Source: Victivallales bacterium Lenti_02
Lineage (GTDB): Bacteria; Verrucomicrobiota; Lentisphaeria; Oligosphaerales; Lenti-02
Length of the DNA stretch: 34,369 nt
Assembly (NCBI GenBank): GCA_001603055.1
Contig: LVAZ01000176.1
Span: 1 to 34,369 of the forward strand
Direction: 5' to 3'
Both the position numbers and the translations under genes were made by a program. A model generated the notes under the pieces. The model searched no databases. It had not been told where the DNA came from and worked only from the letters and a program-made list of their open reading frames with translations. Shown here in pieces: positions 7,067 to 14,375 of the stretch; the stretch's first letter is position 1, and every line of letters starts with the position of its first letter.

Positions 7067-9802
7067 ATGCGCACGGGACGTTGCTTCGCCTTGCTGCTTT
7101 GCGGTCTTTCCCTGGCCTGGGCGGGGGAGGGGACTCTGGTGGCGCGGTACGGGTTTGCCGGGGCGGACGTGGGGAAGGACGAGCTGGGGAACCACGATTT
7201 GACCTGCACCGGGGGCGGGCGGATCGAGAGTCCCGCCGGGCCAGGTGTGGTTTTCGCGGGGGACGGGGGATTGGAACTGGCCGCCGAGCGCTGTCCGGAT
7301 TTCCGCGCGGGTTTCGGCCTGGATTTCCGGCTGCGGCTCGATTCCCTCGAGGGGCCGATGGTGATCGCCGCCCGCGACGGGCAGTTCCTGCTGCGCCTGG
7401 ACCCGGAACGGGAACAGGGCTCTCTTTCCTTTTTCGTCCGCGACCACAATTGGGAACCGCGTCTGCGGGGACCGCGCCTGGAAGCCGGGAAATGGTATCA
7501 TGTGCGGGCGGGGTGGAATGGTCGGCAGATGGTCCTGCAGGTGGACGAGGCGGTGGCGCGGCAGGCGCGCCGGGTCCGGCAAGGAACCTCGCCCCAGCCG
7601 TTGCAGTTCGGGCAACGGCTCGAATGGGGCGGTCCCTTGCAGGGGGCGCTGGCCGCGTTGCAGATACATGCCCCCGCACCGGACGACTGGTTCGAGGCGG
7701 AAGGCGAGGAACGGCTCGCGGGTTGTCCGGTCGAGTTGTTCGAGGTGGACAATGCCTACCCCCGCGCGGGACGGCCGGAAACGGTCAATCTCTGGCTGCG
7801 GGCCGACCAGGCTTTGCCGGGCGGCACTGTGACTTTGGAGTTGGGGGACGGGCTGCGGTTGGCCGGGGACGAAGCGACCCGCGCCGTTCCCGCCCTGGTC
7901 GCCGGGGAGACGGTGGAATGGACCTGGCGGGTGCAGGCCGACCAGCCTGGTACATATGCCATCGCCGCGACCGACGGGGCTGGCGCAGCCGTCCGGCGAC
8001 AGGTGGTTTTCCAGCCGCCCGCCGCCTGGGGACGCCATGGCTACGTGCCGCCGCCCGAGCCGGTGCGGACCGAGGTGTTGGTCGGAGCGCAGATGTGCCC
8101 GCTCTGGAAAGAGGGCGCGCGCCGTTCCGTCTGGCAGCCCATCGTGCCCTGGTACGACCGCAAGCCGGTGCTGGGCTGGTACGACGAGGGGAATCCGGAA
8201 GTGACGGACTGGGAGATCAAATGGTGCCTGGACCACGGCATTTCTTTCTTCGTCTATTGCTGGTACCGGGCCAACCAAGGCGGGCCGGTCGACCAGCGGC
8301 TGGGCCATGCCATCCACGAGGGCCTGTTCCACGCCCGCTACCGGGACCAGTTCCAATTCGCCATCATGTGGGAGAATCAGCAGAAGGGTTCCTCGGGGGT
8401 GGCGTCCGAAGAGGATTTCCTGGAAAATCTGCTGCCCTTCTGGATCGAGAACTACTTCCAGCATCCGAGCTATCTGGTGCTCGACGGCAAACCCTTGCTC
8501 TACATCTATCGCCCGGAATATCTGGTGAACGACCTAGGCAGCGTGGCGCTGGCCCGGCAGGCGCTCGACAAGGCGCGCGCCGCCTGCGTCGCGGCCGGTT
8601 TCAAGGGGTTGATTCTGCTCGGCGAATACCGGGGGAGCGATCCCAACCACCTGCGTCGGCTGGTCGAATTGGGGATGGACCACAGCTTCGCCTACTGCTG
8701 GCCCCTGCCGGGCAGTCCCGCCTCCGCCAAGGCCGTGGACATGCAGGAGGAAATCTGGCAGGGACGGCGGGAGATGGCCATTCTGCCCGAGCAGATCAAT
8801 GTCTCGATGGGCTGGGACTCGCGGCCCTGGCATCCGTCCTCCTCGATCTGGCGGCATACCCCGGCGGATTTCGCCGAAGCCTGCCGCCGCGCCCTCGCCG
8901 CCGCCAAGCAGTATCCCGAGGGCAGTATTTCCCGGCGCGTGGTCCTGCTCGACAACTGGAACGAATTCGGCGAGGGGCACTATCTCATGCCCCATCGCGA
9001 ATACGGCTTCGGCTATCTCGAAGCCGTGCGCGAAGCCTTCGCGCCGAATGCGCCGAAACGGAAACAAGACGTGACTCCGGCGGACGTGGGCCTGGGCCCC
9101 TACGACAGCCGCTACCGGCAGGTGCGCAGCGAGGAACGGCGTTTCCGGGTGCTGCTGGCTGCGGTGCCGGCGACTCCCGTCCGCGAGGAGGGACTGGCGG
9201 CCTTCTGGACCTTCGACGACCCGCCCGAGGCGGAAGTGGCGGTGGATCAGACGGGGAACGGCATGGGTGCCCGTCTCCGGCAGGCCCGGCGCGCGCCGGG
9301 TATTCGGGGACAGGCTCTGCTCTGCGACGGTGGCATCGGCCAAGTCCTGCCCGATCCCCGGCTTTTCCCGCGCAGCCTCACCTTTTCCTGCTGGATCTAC
9401 GCCGAGCAGGAAGGGCAGAGCGACCGCTGGTTCGCCAACTCGATCTACGGCGGCACGACCGATGCGGGCTACCGTTTCGGCCTTTCCGGTGGACGACTGA
9501 GTTGGGGAGTCCCCGAAACGGCCTGGAGCCACCATCTCCGCGCCAGCGAACCGCTCCCCGCCGGGCGCTGGGTGCATGTGGCGGCGACGGCCGACGACAA
9601 GGCGATGCGCATCTACCAGGACAGCCGCGAAGTGGCCTATACCAGCCGCACCCTCCCGGTGCGGGAGCCCGAGAACCGCCCCCTCACCCTGGGCAATTTC
9701 GAGGGCCAGCACCGCGCCCACTTCCAGGGCCTGCTCGACGAAGTCCGCATCTACGACCGCATCCTCACCCCCGAACAAATCGCCGAACTGGCCAGACCGT
9801 AG
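7067..9802 (+). CDS. Exported LamG - GH99-like (WbsX) - LamG carbohydrate-active protein (911 aa)
   Basis: A signal peptide (hydrophobic residues about 7-18, cleavage near W-A-G-E) is followed by a concanavalin-like LamG domain (about 22-205), a beta-sandwich linker (about 215-320), a GH99-like/WbsX barrel (about 335-670) and a second LamG domain (about 705-905). The barrel shows V-G-A-Q-M-C-P-L-W, P-V-L-G-W-Y-D-E-G, I-S-F-F-V-Y-C-W-Y-R, F-A-I-M-W-E-N-Q and the diagnostic W-N-E-F-G-E-G-H-Y-L with W at 631. The C-terminal LamG includes G-L-L-D-E-V-R-I-Y-D-R. Family members are thought to cleave mannose-type or related glycans. The LamG modules probably bind polysaccharide. GGAG precedes the ATG by 8 nt. 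It meets the leftward gene downstream tail to tail with 13 nt between stops. Confidence 0.9.
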   Translation: MRTGRCFALLLCGLSLAWAGEGTLVARYGFAGADVGKDELGNHDLTCTGGGRIESPAGPGVVFAGDGGLELAAERCPDFRAGFGLDFRLRLDSLEGPMVIAARDGQFLLRLDPEREQGSLSFFVRDHNWEPRLRGPRLEAGKWYHVRAGWNGRQMVLQVDEAVARQARRVRQGTSPQPLQFGQRLEWGGPLQGALAALQIHAPAPDDWFEAEGEERLAGCPVELFEVDNAYPRAGRPETVNLWLRADQALPGGTVTLELGDGLRLAGDEATRAVPALVAGETVEWTWRVQADQPGTYAIAATDGAGAAVRRQVVFQPPAAWGRHGYVPPPEPVRTEVLVGAQMCPLWKEGARRSVWQPIVPWYDRKPVLGWYDEGNPEVTDWEIKWCLDHGISFFVYCWYRANQGGPVDQRLGHAIHEGLFHARYRDQFQFAIMWENQQKGSSGVASEEDFLENLLPFWIENYFQHPSYLVLDGKPLLYIYRPEYLVNDLGSVALARQALDKARAACVAAGFKGLILLGEYRGSDPNHLRRLVELGMDHSFAYCWPLPGSPASAKAVDMQEEIWQGRREMAILPEQINVSMGWDSRPWHPSSSIWRHTPADFAEACRRALAAAKQYPEGSISRRVVLLDNWNEFGEGHYLMPHREYGFGYLEAVREAFAPNAPKRKQDVTPADVGLGPYDSRYRQVRSEERRFRVLLAAVPATPVREEGLAAFWTFDDPPEAEVAVDQTGNGMGARLRQARRAPGIRGQALLCDGGIGQVLPDPRLFPRSLTFSCWIYAEQEGQSDRWFANSIYGGTTDAGYRFGLSGGRLSWGVPETAWSHHLRASEPLPAGRWVHVAATADDKAMRIYQDSREVAYTSRTLPVREPENRPLTLGNFEGQHRAHFQGLLDEVRIYDRILTPEQIAELARP

Positions 9803-9815
9803 GCGTGTCGGCTTT

Positions 9816-10703
9816 TCAATTCTCGAGTGTGGCCATGTACTCGGAAAACCAATCCGGCCTCAGCGATTGCATGGCCTTGCGCCAGGCCAGGGCGTTGCTG
9901 GTGGAGTCGTGGCGGGCGCGGGCGGCTTCGGCCAGATAGAGCGAACGCAGAAAACGTTGCTCGGGCGAACCGGAGGAGGAAGCCGCCATACGTTGGGCAA
10001 GGAATGCCTCGAAGGCGGAGTTGGCGGGAGCAATCGGCAATATTCCTTTTTGCCAGGTCCGGAAGGCCAGAGAGGTCCACGCCTCGGCATCGCTCTCGCT
10101 TTGCTGGCGCATGTGTTGATACTCAGGAACAAGTTCCGGGAAAAGGAAATCGACCTGGCAGGCTGCGGCATCGTGGAACAGGGCTAGGCTCAGGAAATTC
10201 CAGGCAGCGCTAATCTGGTTCTTTCGGTAGGCCGTGAAGGCTTGCAGTTGACGGAGGAGGGCATGTTCTCCCAGGTCGCGCAGGGAATTGGCGATGCGAG
10301 TTTCAACCAGCGGCCAGTTGCCGTTGCGGGCGACGATCTCGGCGGGTAGCAGGCCGTTGGCAAACGGCGCGGTGCGTTCTGGGACAAGGCGCTTGCCCAG
10401 CAACGCCCACAGCCCTTGTTGGATGGCCTGAGCATCCGACTGCAAACCGGAGATGGAAGCTGGGACATCCGGCATGCGGACCAGGATGGCCAACTGCGCC
10501 GCGTCTTCCTCCGGGGGCAGGGTCAGGATTGTGCGCAAGGCGGCCATCGCCTCCCGTTTGGCGATGAGGCCGGGTTGATTGGGGAAAAGACTCGCCTGCT
10601 CCTGCAGAGCGTTCTCCAGGCCGGCGAACTCACCGGCTCGCAGGCACTTGTCCCAACGGCAACGGAAGACGTTTTCGTCGGAGAAAAGGAGCATCTGTTC
10701 CAT
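9816..10703 (-). CDS. Unrecognised soluble helical protein (about 295 aa)
   Basis: I do not recognise this protein. It has no signal peptide or convincing membrane segment. It reads as a chain of amphipathic helices with phrases such as L-R-A-G-E-F-A-G-L-E-N-A-L-Q-E-Q near the N-terminus and F-L-R-S-L-Y-L-A-E-A-A-R-A-R near the C-terminus, reminiscent of TPR-like solenoids but without a clear repeat. Codon use is visibly less GC-rich than in the flanking genes, which may reflect recent acquisition or low expression. The ATG at 10703 is chosen over TTG 10721; neither has a clear ribosome binding site. It lies between the convergent GH99-like gene and a long intergenic region, with no operon partner. 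Confidence 0.7.
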   Translation of the reverse strand: MEQMLLFSDENVFRCRWDKCLRAGEFAGLENALQEQASLFPNQPGLIAKREAMAALRTILTLPPEEDAAQLAILVRMPDVPASISGLQSDAQAIQQGLWALLGKRLVPERTAPFANGLLPAEIVARNGNWPLVETRIANSLRDLGEHALLRQLQAFTAYRKNQISAAWNFLSLALFHDAAACQVDFLFPELVPEYQHMRQQSESDAEAWTSLAFRTWQKGILPIAPANSAFEAFLAQRMAASSSGSPEQRFLRSLYLAEAARARHDSTSNALAWRKAMQSLRPDWFSEYMATLEN

Positions 10704-11041
10704 AGAGGGGCCGATCAGCAAGGCATGATTGTGGCAGCAAGTCTCGCCCGCATGTCACCAATGGAACATGGGACGTGAGAAGCGCTTCCCAGATGGCGCA
10801 GTGTAAGTGCGGCAGGATTGGATTACAAACGGATGGGCATGGGGTTGTGGCGGCGGAAGTCACGGACCGGGGGACGGCGTCACCCTCCTGCAAGGTGGGT
10901 GGAACGCGCGAAAACCCCGCCTGTGTCCCGTCTTGAGGCGGAAGCGGCGCACAGTTTCAGCGCATGGAGCACGTTGGGATACACGGTGGCATTCCGGAAA
11001 CCCGTTCCCGGCGTCCAAGTTTCGCCTCAAGGAGATGCGTT
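10704..11041. other. Intergenic region with no recognised gene
   Basis: This stretch lies between the divergent unrecognised gene and the second orphan pseudopilin. Short open frames on both strands lack ribosome binding sites, family features and codon bias. I see no tRNA, riboswitch or repeat. The only regulatory signal I can support is the promoter that starts at its right edge (11042). Confidence 0.5.
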
Positions 11042-11070
11042 TTGTTTGCAGTCTTGACGGAGCGTATTAT
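11042..11070 (+). promoter_or_regulatory. Possible sigma-70 promoter for the second orphan pseudopilin
   Basis: TTGTTT (11042-11047), 17 bp, TATTAT (11065-11070; 5/6 match) in a locally AT-rich patch. Just downstream TCGTT-CGA-AACGA (11073-11085) is a small inverted repeat overlapping the expected transcription start, where a repressor could bind. A TTGACG at 11054 lies too close to the -10 box to serve as its -35. Confidence 0.42.
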
Positions 11071-11144
11071 TTTCGTTCGAAACGAGCGTCGAAATTTTGT
11101 TCGCCTCCCATCTCGTATCACGACTGCAACTAGGAGTCCGGCAA

Positions 11145-11816
11145 ATGTCCAAGCAAAAATCCCGTTTCACCCTGATCGAGTTGCTGGTAGTCATCGCCAT
11201 CATCGCAATTTTGGCATCCATGCTTCTGCCGGCCCTGAGTCGGGCGCGCGAGAAAGCCCGGCAGATCAGTTGCACTAGCAATCTCAAGCAGATTTCCCTC
11301 GGCTACCTCATGTATGCATCGGACAACAAGGACTACTGGGTCCGCGACAATCTGGGCGGCTGGGGAACCCACTGGACGTGGCGCGCCCTGATCTACAACT
11401 ACATCAACTCGACCGAAGTCTTCAACTGCCCGAGCGCCACCTTCAACTACTCCGGCGCCCTGGCGGGGCAACCGGTGTCGGGCGAGGGCGCCATCCTGGG
11501 CGGCTACGGCAACAACACCGTTCATTGGCAACCCGGCGCGCCCGAGCCGCCCCATGCCGTGCTTTCCTCCGTCCGGTTCGCGAGGCCCTCCTCCCTCATC
11601 ATCTGCGGCGACTCCCACAACGGCGGCACCCAGATTTCCATCGAGAGCAACGCCCCCGGCTTCAACCGGATCGTTGCGGGACAGGCGGCGGGTGCCGAGC
11701 GCCACGGTGGCATGGCCAACTACGCCTTCGCCGACGGGCATGTGGAGTCCCTCCGACCCCACAACATCCCCTGCACAACCACTGATTGCTGGTGGGCGGC
11801 TGAAGGCAGGCATTAA
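11145..11816 (+). CDS. Orphan type II secretion-type pseudopilin, H-x9-DG family (223 aa)
   Basis: M-S-K-Q-K-S-R precedes F-T-L-I-E-L-L-V-V-I-A-I-I-A-I-L-A-S-M-L-L. The next 40 residues (A-R-E-K-A-R-Q-I-S-C-T-S-N-L-K-Q) nearly match those of the pseudopilin at 1199-1864, while the globular part has diverged. H-G-G-M-A-N-Y-A-F-A-D-G near the C-terminus is an exact H-x9-D-G motif. Mature Glu5 is present and the residue before Phe is Arg, not Gly. TAGGAG ends 8 nt before the ATG, making 11145 the clear start. Like its paralogue it stands alone with its own promoter, so it is probably expressed under different conditions from the gsp operon. Whether it is exported by or assembled into that machine is not known. 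Confidence 0.93.
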   Translation: MSKQKSRFTLIELLVVIAIIAILASMLLPALSRAREKARQISCTSNLKQISLGYLMYASDNKDYWVRDNLGGWGTHWTWRALIYNYINSTEVFNCPSATFNYSGALAGQPVSGEGAILGGYGNNTVHWQPGAPEPPHAVLSSVRFARPSSLIICGDSHNGGTQISIESNAPGFNRIVAGQAAGAERHGGMANYAFADGHVESLRPHNIPCTTTDCWWAAEGRH

Positions 11817-11908
11817 GCCGGAGGTCGGTTCCTCGGTCCTGTGCGCGACCTGGCAAAGCCGGGGACGGTTCACCATCTGATTGAGAGACGGCGGGGAGGA
11901 TATATGTG

Positions 11909-11918
11909 CCCCCCCCCC
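11909..11918 (+). repeat. Homopolymeric C10 tract in intergenic DNA
   Basis: Ten consecutive C bases lie 151 nt upstream of the second URO-D-like gene. Such tracts slip during replication and sequencing, so length variation could alter promoter spacing, or the length here may be an assembly error. Confidence 0.6.
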
Positions 11919-12068
11919 AGTCCTTCGCACAGGTGGGTCGTTCCCGTGTTTCGTTCTTTTTTGGCGGCTGGCAGAGTGTTTTTCTTTGGCGGTGCTACGG
12001 TGTGGGAAGACAATCGGAATGAATGAGCTACCGCAGCCTGCGGGAAAAGTTGCCGGAGTCGGAATGTG

Positions 12069-13073
12069 ATGAACAGCTTCGAGCGCTATGCCGCGACCAT
12101 CGCCGGGAAACCGGTGGATTTCCTGCCCCGCGTGCCCATTCTCATGCAGTTCGCTGCCGAGCACATCGGTTCAAACTACGGGGCTTTCGCGGCGGACTAC
12201 CGGGTGCTCGCGGAGGCCAATCTGCGCTGCCGGGAGGAGTTTGGCTTCGAGCAGGTGAGCTGCATTTCCGATCCGTACCGGGAGACGCAGGGGTTCGGGG
12301 CCGAGATCGAGTATCTGCGGGACGCCGTGCCCCGATGTCTGGCCCATCCGCTGGAAGAGAGCAAGGATTTGGGTTTGCTCAAGACCCCCGATCCGCTGGG
12401 GTCGGAACGGATGCGGGACCGGGTCGAGGCGGCCCGCGAGATGCGCCGCCGGGTCGGGCGCGAGGCGTCGGTGCTTGGCTGGATCGAGGGGCCGGGGGCC
12501 GAGGCGGCGGATTTGCGCGGGGTGATGAATTTCCTGATCGACACGATGGACGATGTGCCCTTCTGCCGGGAGCTGATGGACCGCTGCGTCGAGGTGGGGA
12601 TCGCCTTCGCGGAGGCGCAGATCGCGGCGGGGGCGGACACGGTGGGCATCGGCGACGCCATCGCCAGCCAGGTGACGCCCGATTTCTACCATGCCGAAAT
12701 CCAACCGCGCGAGGCGCGTCTGGTCCGCGCCATCCAGGCCAGGGGTGCCTGGGCCAAGCTGCACATCTGCGGGGATATCACGAAACTGCTGCCGGGAATC
12801 GCCGGGCTGGGGTTGGACATTCTCGATGTGGACCACATGGTGGACCTGCGCGCGGTGCGGTCGGCGGTCGGTCCGCGGGTGGTGATCGCGGGCAATGTCG
12901 ATCCGGTGGCGGTGGTGAGCCGGGGCACGCCTGCGGGCATCCGCGCGGCTCTGGAGCGGTGCTATGCGGCGGCGGGCAATCCCTTCATGGTGAACGCTGG
13001 CTGCGAAATCCCGCCGGGTACCCCGCCCACGAACCTCCACGCCTTCTGCGAGCCTTTGGCCTACCGGCCCTGA
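12069..13073 (+). CDS. URO-D superfamily protein with MtaA-type zinc ligands (334 aa)
   Basis: The opening F-E-R-Y-A-A-T-I-A-G-K-P-V-D-F-L-P-R-V-P matches the URO-D/methyltransferase superfamily. L-H-I-C-G-D places His232 and Cys234, and N-A-G-C-E-I-P-P-G-T-P places Cys312. Together they form the H-x-C...C zinc site of MtaA/MtbA/CmuA-like methylcobalamin:thiol methyltransferases. That supports methyl transfer from a corrinoid protein rather than porphyrin decarboxylation, though no corrinoid protein or MtaB-like gene is nearby. ATG 12069 is preferred over the adjacent GTG 12066; GGAG lies about 12 nt upstream. Its end overlaps the convergent metallophosphoesterase gene by 13 nt. Confidence 0.87.
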   Translation: MNSFERYAATIAGKPVDFLPRVPILMQFAAEHIGSNYGAFAADYRVLAEANLRCREEFGFEQVSCISDPYRETQGFGAEIEYLRDAVPRCLAHPLEESKDLGLLKTPDPLGSERMRDRVEAAREMRRRVGREASVLGWIEGPGAEAADLRGVMNFLIDTMDDVPFCRELMDRCVEVGIAFAEAQIAAGADTVGIGDAIASQVTPDFYHAEIQPREARLVRAIQARGAWAKLHICGDITKLLPGIAGLGLDILDVDHMVDLRAVRSAVGPRVVIAGNVDPVAVVSRGTPAGIRAALERCYAAAGNPFMVNAGCEIPPGTPPTNLHAFCEPLAYRP

Positions 13074-13771
13074 GGCGGGTATTCGCGGGACCACTCGGGG
13101 TCGTGCCCGGTGCGCAGAAAGCGAATCCAGCGCTGGCGGAAGGATTCCTCCAGACTAATCGCGTCAAGGTCGGCGACCACCCGCTCGATGTCGTAGGCGA
13201 CAAACCGGAATTCGAGGTTGCCGTTCTCCTCGACGGCATAGCCCGCGCGCGGGTCGCGATTGCGGGGCTGGCCGACGGCGGGGAGGCAGACCAGCCTGCG
13301 GTCTCCCAGCGTCCGGTCGATGGCCCGATGGCAATGGCCGCAGATCAGGAAACGGTCGGCTACGGCCGCGAGATGCCGTTCGAGGACATCGTCGGGCATG
13401 GCGGGGTGGAGGTAGGGCGCGCCGGGGACGAGGTGGCGGATTGTGGCGACGCCTTGGCCGAAGGGCAGTTCCCGTTCCTGAGGAAGATGTTTCAAATAGG
13501 CGATGTGGCCTTCGCTGAGCCGGTCGCGGGTCCATTGGTCCCAGTTGCCGGGCAGAGCGCCTTTGGCGCGGGCGAGAATGCTTTCGTCGTGGTTGCCGAG
13601 GATGGCCTTGGGGACCAGCGCCGCCAGCAGGTCGACGCACTCGCCGGGATGGGGGCCGAAGCCGACGACATCGCCCAGAAAGACGATTTCGTCCACGGTC
13701 CCCGCGTCCCGGAGCACCGCCGCGAAGGCGGGAAGGTTCGCGTGCACGTCCGCTATCCAGAGCCGTTTCAT
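13061..13771 (-). CDS. Calcineurin-like metallophosphoesterase (236 aa)
   Basis: All five metallophosphoesterase blocks are present: A-D-V-H-A-N (Asp8, His10), F-L-G-D-V-V-G-F-G-P, L-G-N-H-D-E-S, a histidine block in A-T-I-R-H, and I-C-G-H-C-H-R-A. These bind two metal ions and hydrolyse phosphomonoesters or diesters. The G-D-V-V-G-F-G-P form is that of the bacterial protein-phosphatase-like/YfcE-related group, so a nucleotide or phosphoprotein substrate is possible. There is no signal peptide, so it is cytosolic. ATG 13771 starts the M-K-R-L-W-I-A-D motif typical of the family; longer upstream frame lacks similarity. It is divergent from gcvH (217 nt between starts) and convergent with the URO-D-like gene. 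Confidence 0.9.
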   Translation of the reverse strand: MKRLWIADVHANLPAFAAVLRDAGTVDEIVFLGDVVGFGPHPGECVDLLAALVPKAILGNHDESILARAKGALPGNWDQWTRDRLSEGHIAYLKHLPQERELPFGQGVATIRHLVPGAPYLHPAMPDDVLERHLAAVADRFLICGHCHRAIDRTLGDRRLVCLPAVGQPRNRDPRAGYAVEENGNLEFRFVAYDIERVVADLDAISLEESFRQRWIRFLRTGHDPEWSREYPPQGR

Positions 13772-13859
13772 GGGGCGGCAGTCTCCAGTTTCCGGTCGGT
13801 TGCTGACCGGGAAAGGTACTGCGGAGTTCTCCGGATTTCCCGGCGGCGGGGGTGCGGAC

Positions 13860-13887
13860 TTGCAAAACGTTTTTCGCTGTATATGTA
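13860..13887 (+). promoter_or_regulatory. Possible promoter for gcvH and the flavoprotein gene
   Basis: TTGCAA (13860-13865), 16 bp, TATGTA (13882-13887) in an AT-richer patch of the 217-nt divergent region. Matches to consensus are moderate. No glycine riboswitch aptamer was recognised in the roughly 95-nt leader that follows. Confidence 0.35.
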
Positions 13888-13988
13888 TTGCCTCGATTCC
13901 TCTCCCGAAGAGCGGGGCCTTTCCAGGGCGGCGGTGCCGGGAAAGGGTGGGACAACCGCACCATGAACGTACATCACTTGGAGACTGT

Positions 13989-14375
13989 ATGCCGATGAAG
14001 AGATATTCCGAAGACCACCAGTGGGTGAAGTACGAGAATGGGCGGGCGACCGTGGGGATCACCGCCTACGCGGCCGACGAGCTGGGCGACATCACCTTCG
14101 TGGAACTGCCCGAGGTGGGCCTGGTGGTGAGCCAGGGCGATGTGCTCTGCGTCGTGGAGTCGGCCAAGGCCGCCTCCGACGTCTACGCCCCGGTCGGGGG
14201 CACGGTGGTGGACGTGAACCGGGCGCTCGACGCGAGCCCCATCACGGTGAGCGACTCGCCCGAGTCCCGAGGCTGGATTTGCCGGCTCGAGGAAGTGGAC
14301 GAGAGCGAGCTGGAGAATCTGATGTCGGACGCCCAGTACGAAGAGTTTCTGGACGAAGACGAGACCGAAGAGTGA
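13989..14375 (+). CDS. gcvH: Glycine cleavage system H protein (128 aa)
   Basis: The full lipoyl domain is visible: K-R-Y-S-E-D-H-Q-W-V, G-I-T-A-Y-A-A-D-E-L-G-D-I-T-F-V-E-L-P, then V-V-E-S-A-K-A-A-S-D with the lipoyl lysine at residue 60, and the closing G-W-I-C-R-L and M-S-D-A-Q-Y-E-E-F-L. H protein carries the methylamine group and electrons between the P, T and L proteins of the glycine cleavage complex. An unusual acidic tail (D-E-D-E-T-E-E) follows the usual end. GGAG precedes ATG 13989 by about 5 nt; a second ATG lies two codons in. No gcvT, gcvP or lpd is present. The next gene starts on its stop codon, so it is translationally coupled to a flavoprotein. Confidence 0.95.
   Translation: MPMKRYSEDHQWVKYENGRATVGITAYAADELGDITFVELPEVGLVVSQGDVLCVVESAKAASDVYAPVGGTVVDVNRALDASPITVSDSPESRGWICRLEEVDESELENLMSDAQYEEFLDEDETEE

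Noticed and set aside
7081..9939. Plus-strand 952-codon frame overlapping the GH99-like gene
   Set aside because: It is an out-of-frame shadow rich in Arg/Gly/Pro with no signal peptide; the LamG and GH99-like motifs are in the other frame.
11054..11070. TTGACG used as -35 box with TATTAT as -10
   Set aside because: The spacing is only 5 bp; TTGTTT at 11042 with 17 bp spacing is the more plausible pair.
11973..12000. Second sigma-54-like site (TGGCAG followed by a T-run) before the URO-D gene
   Set aside because: The -12 GC is absent at the required spacing.
12023..13966. Plus-strand 647-codon frame spanning the second URO-D gene and the metallophosphoesterase region
   Set aside because: It overlaps two well-supported genes in a different frame or strand and shows no family motif.
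13772..13988. Glycine riboswitch upstream of gcvH
   Set aside because: I could not find the paired aptamer core, and the leader after the likely promoter is only about 95 nt.
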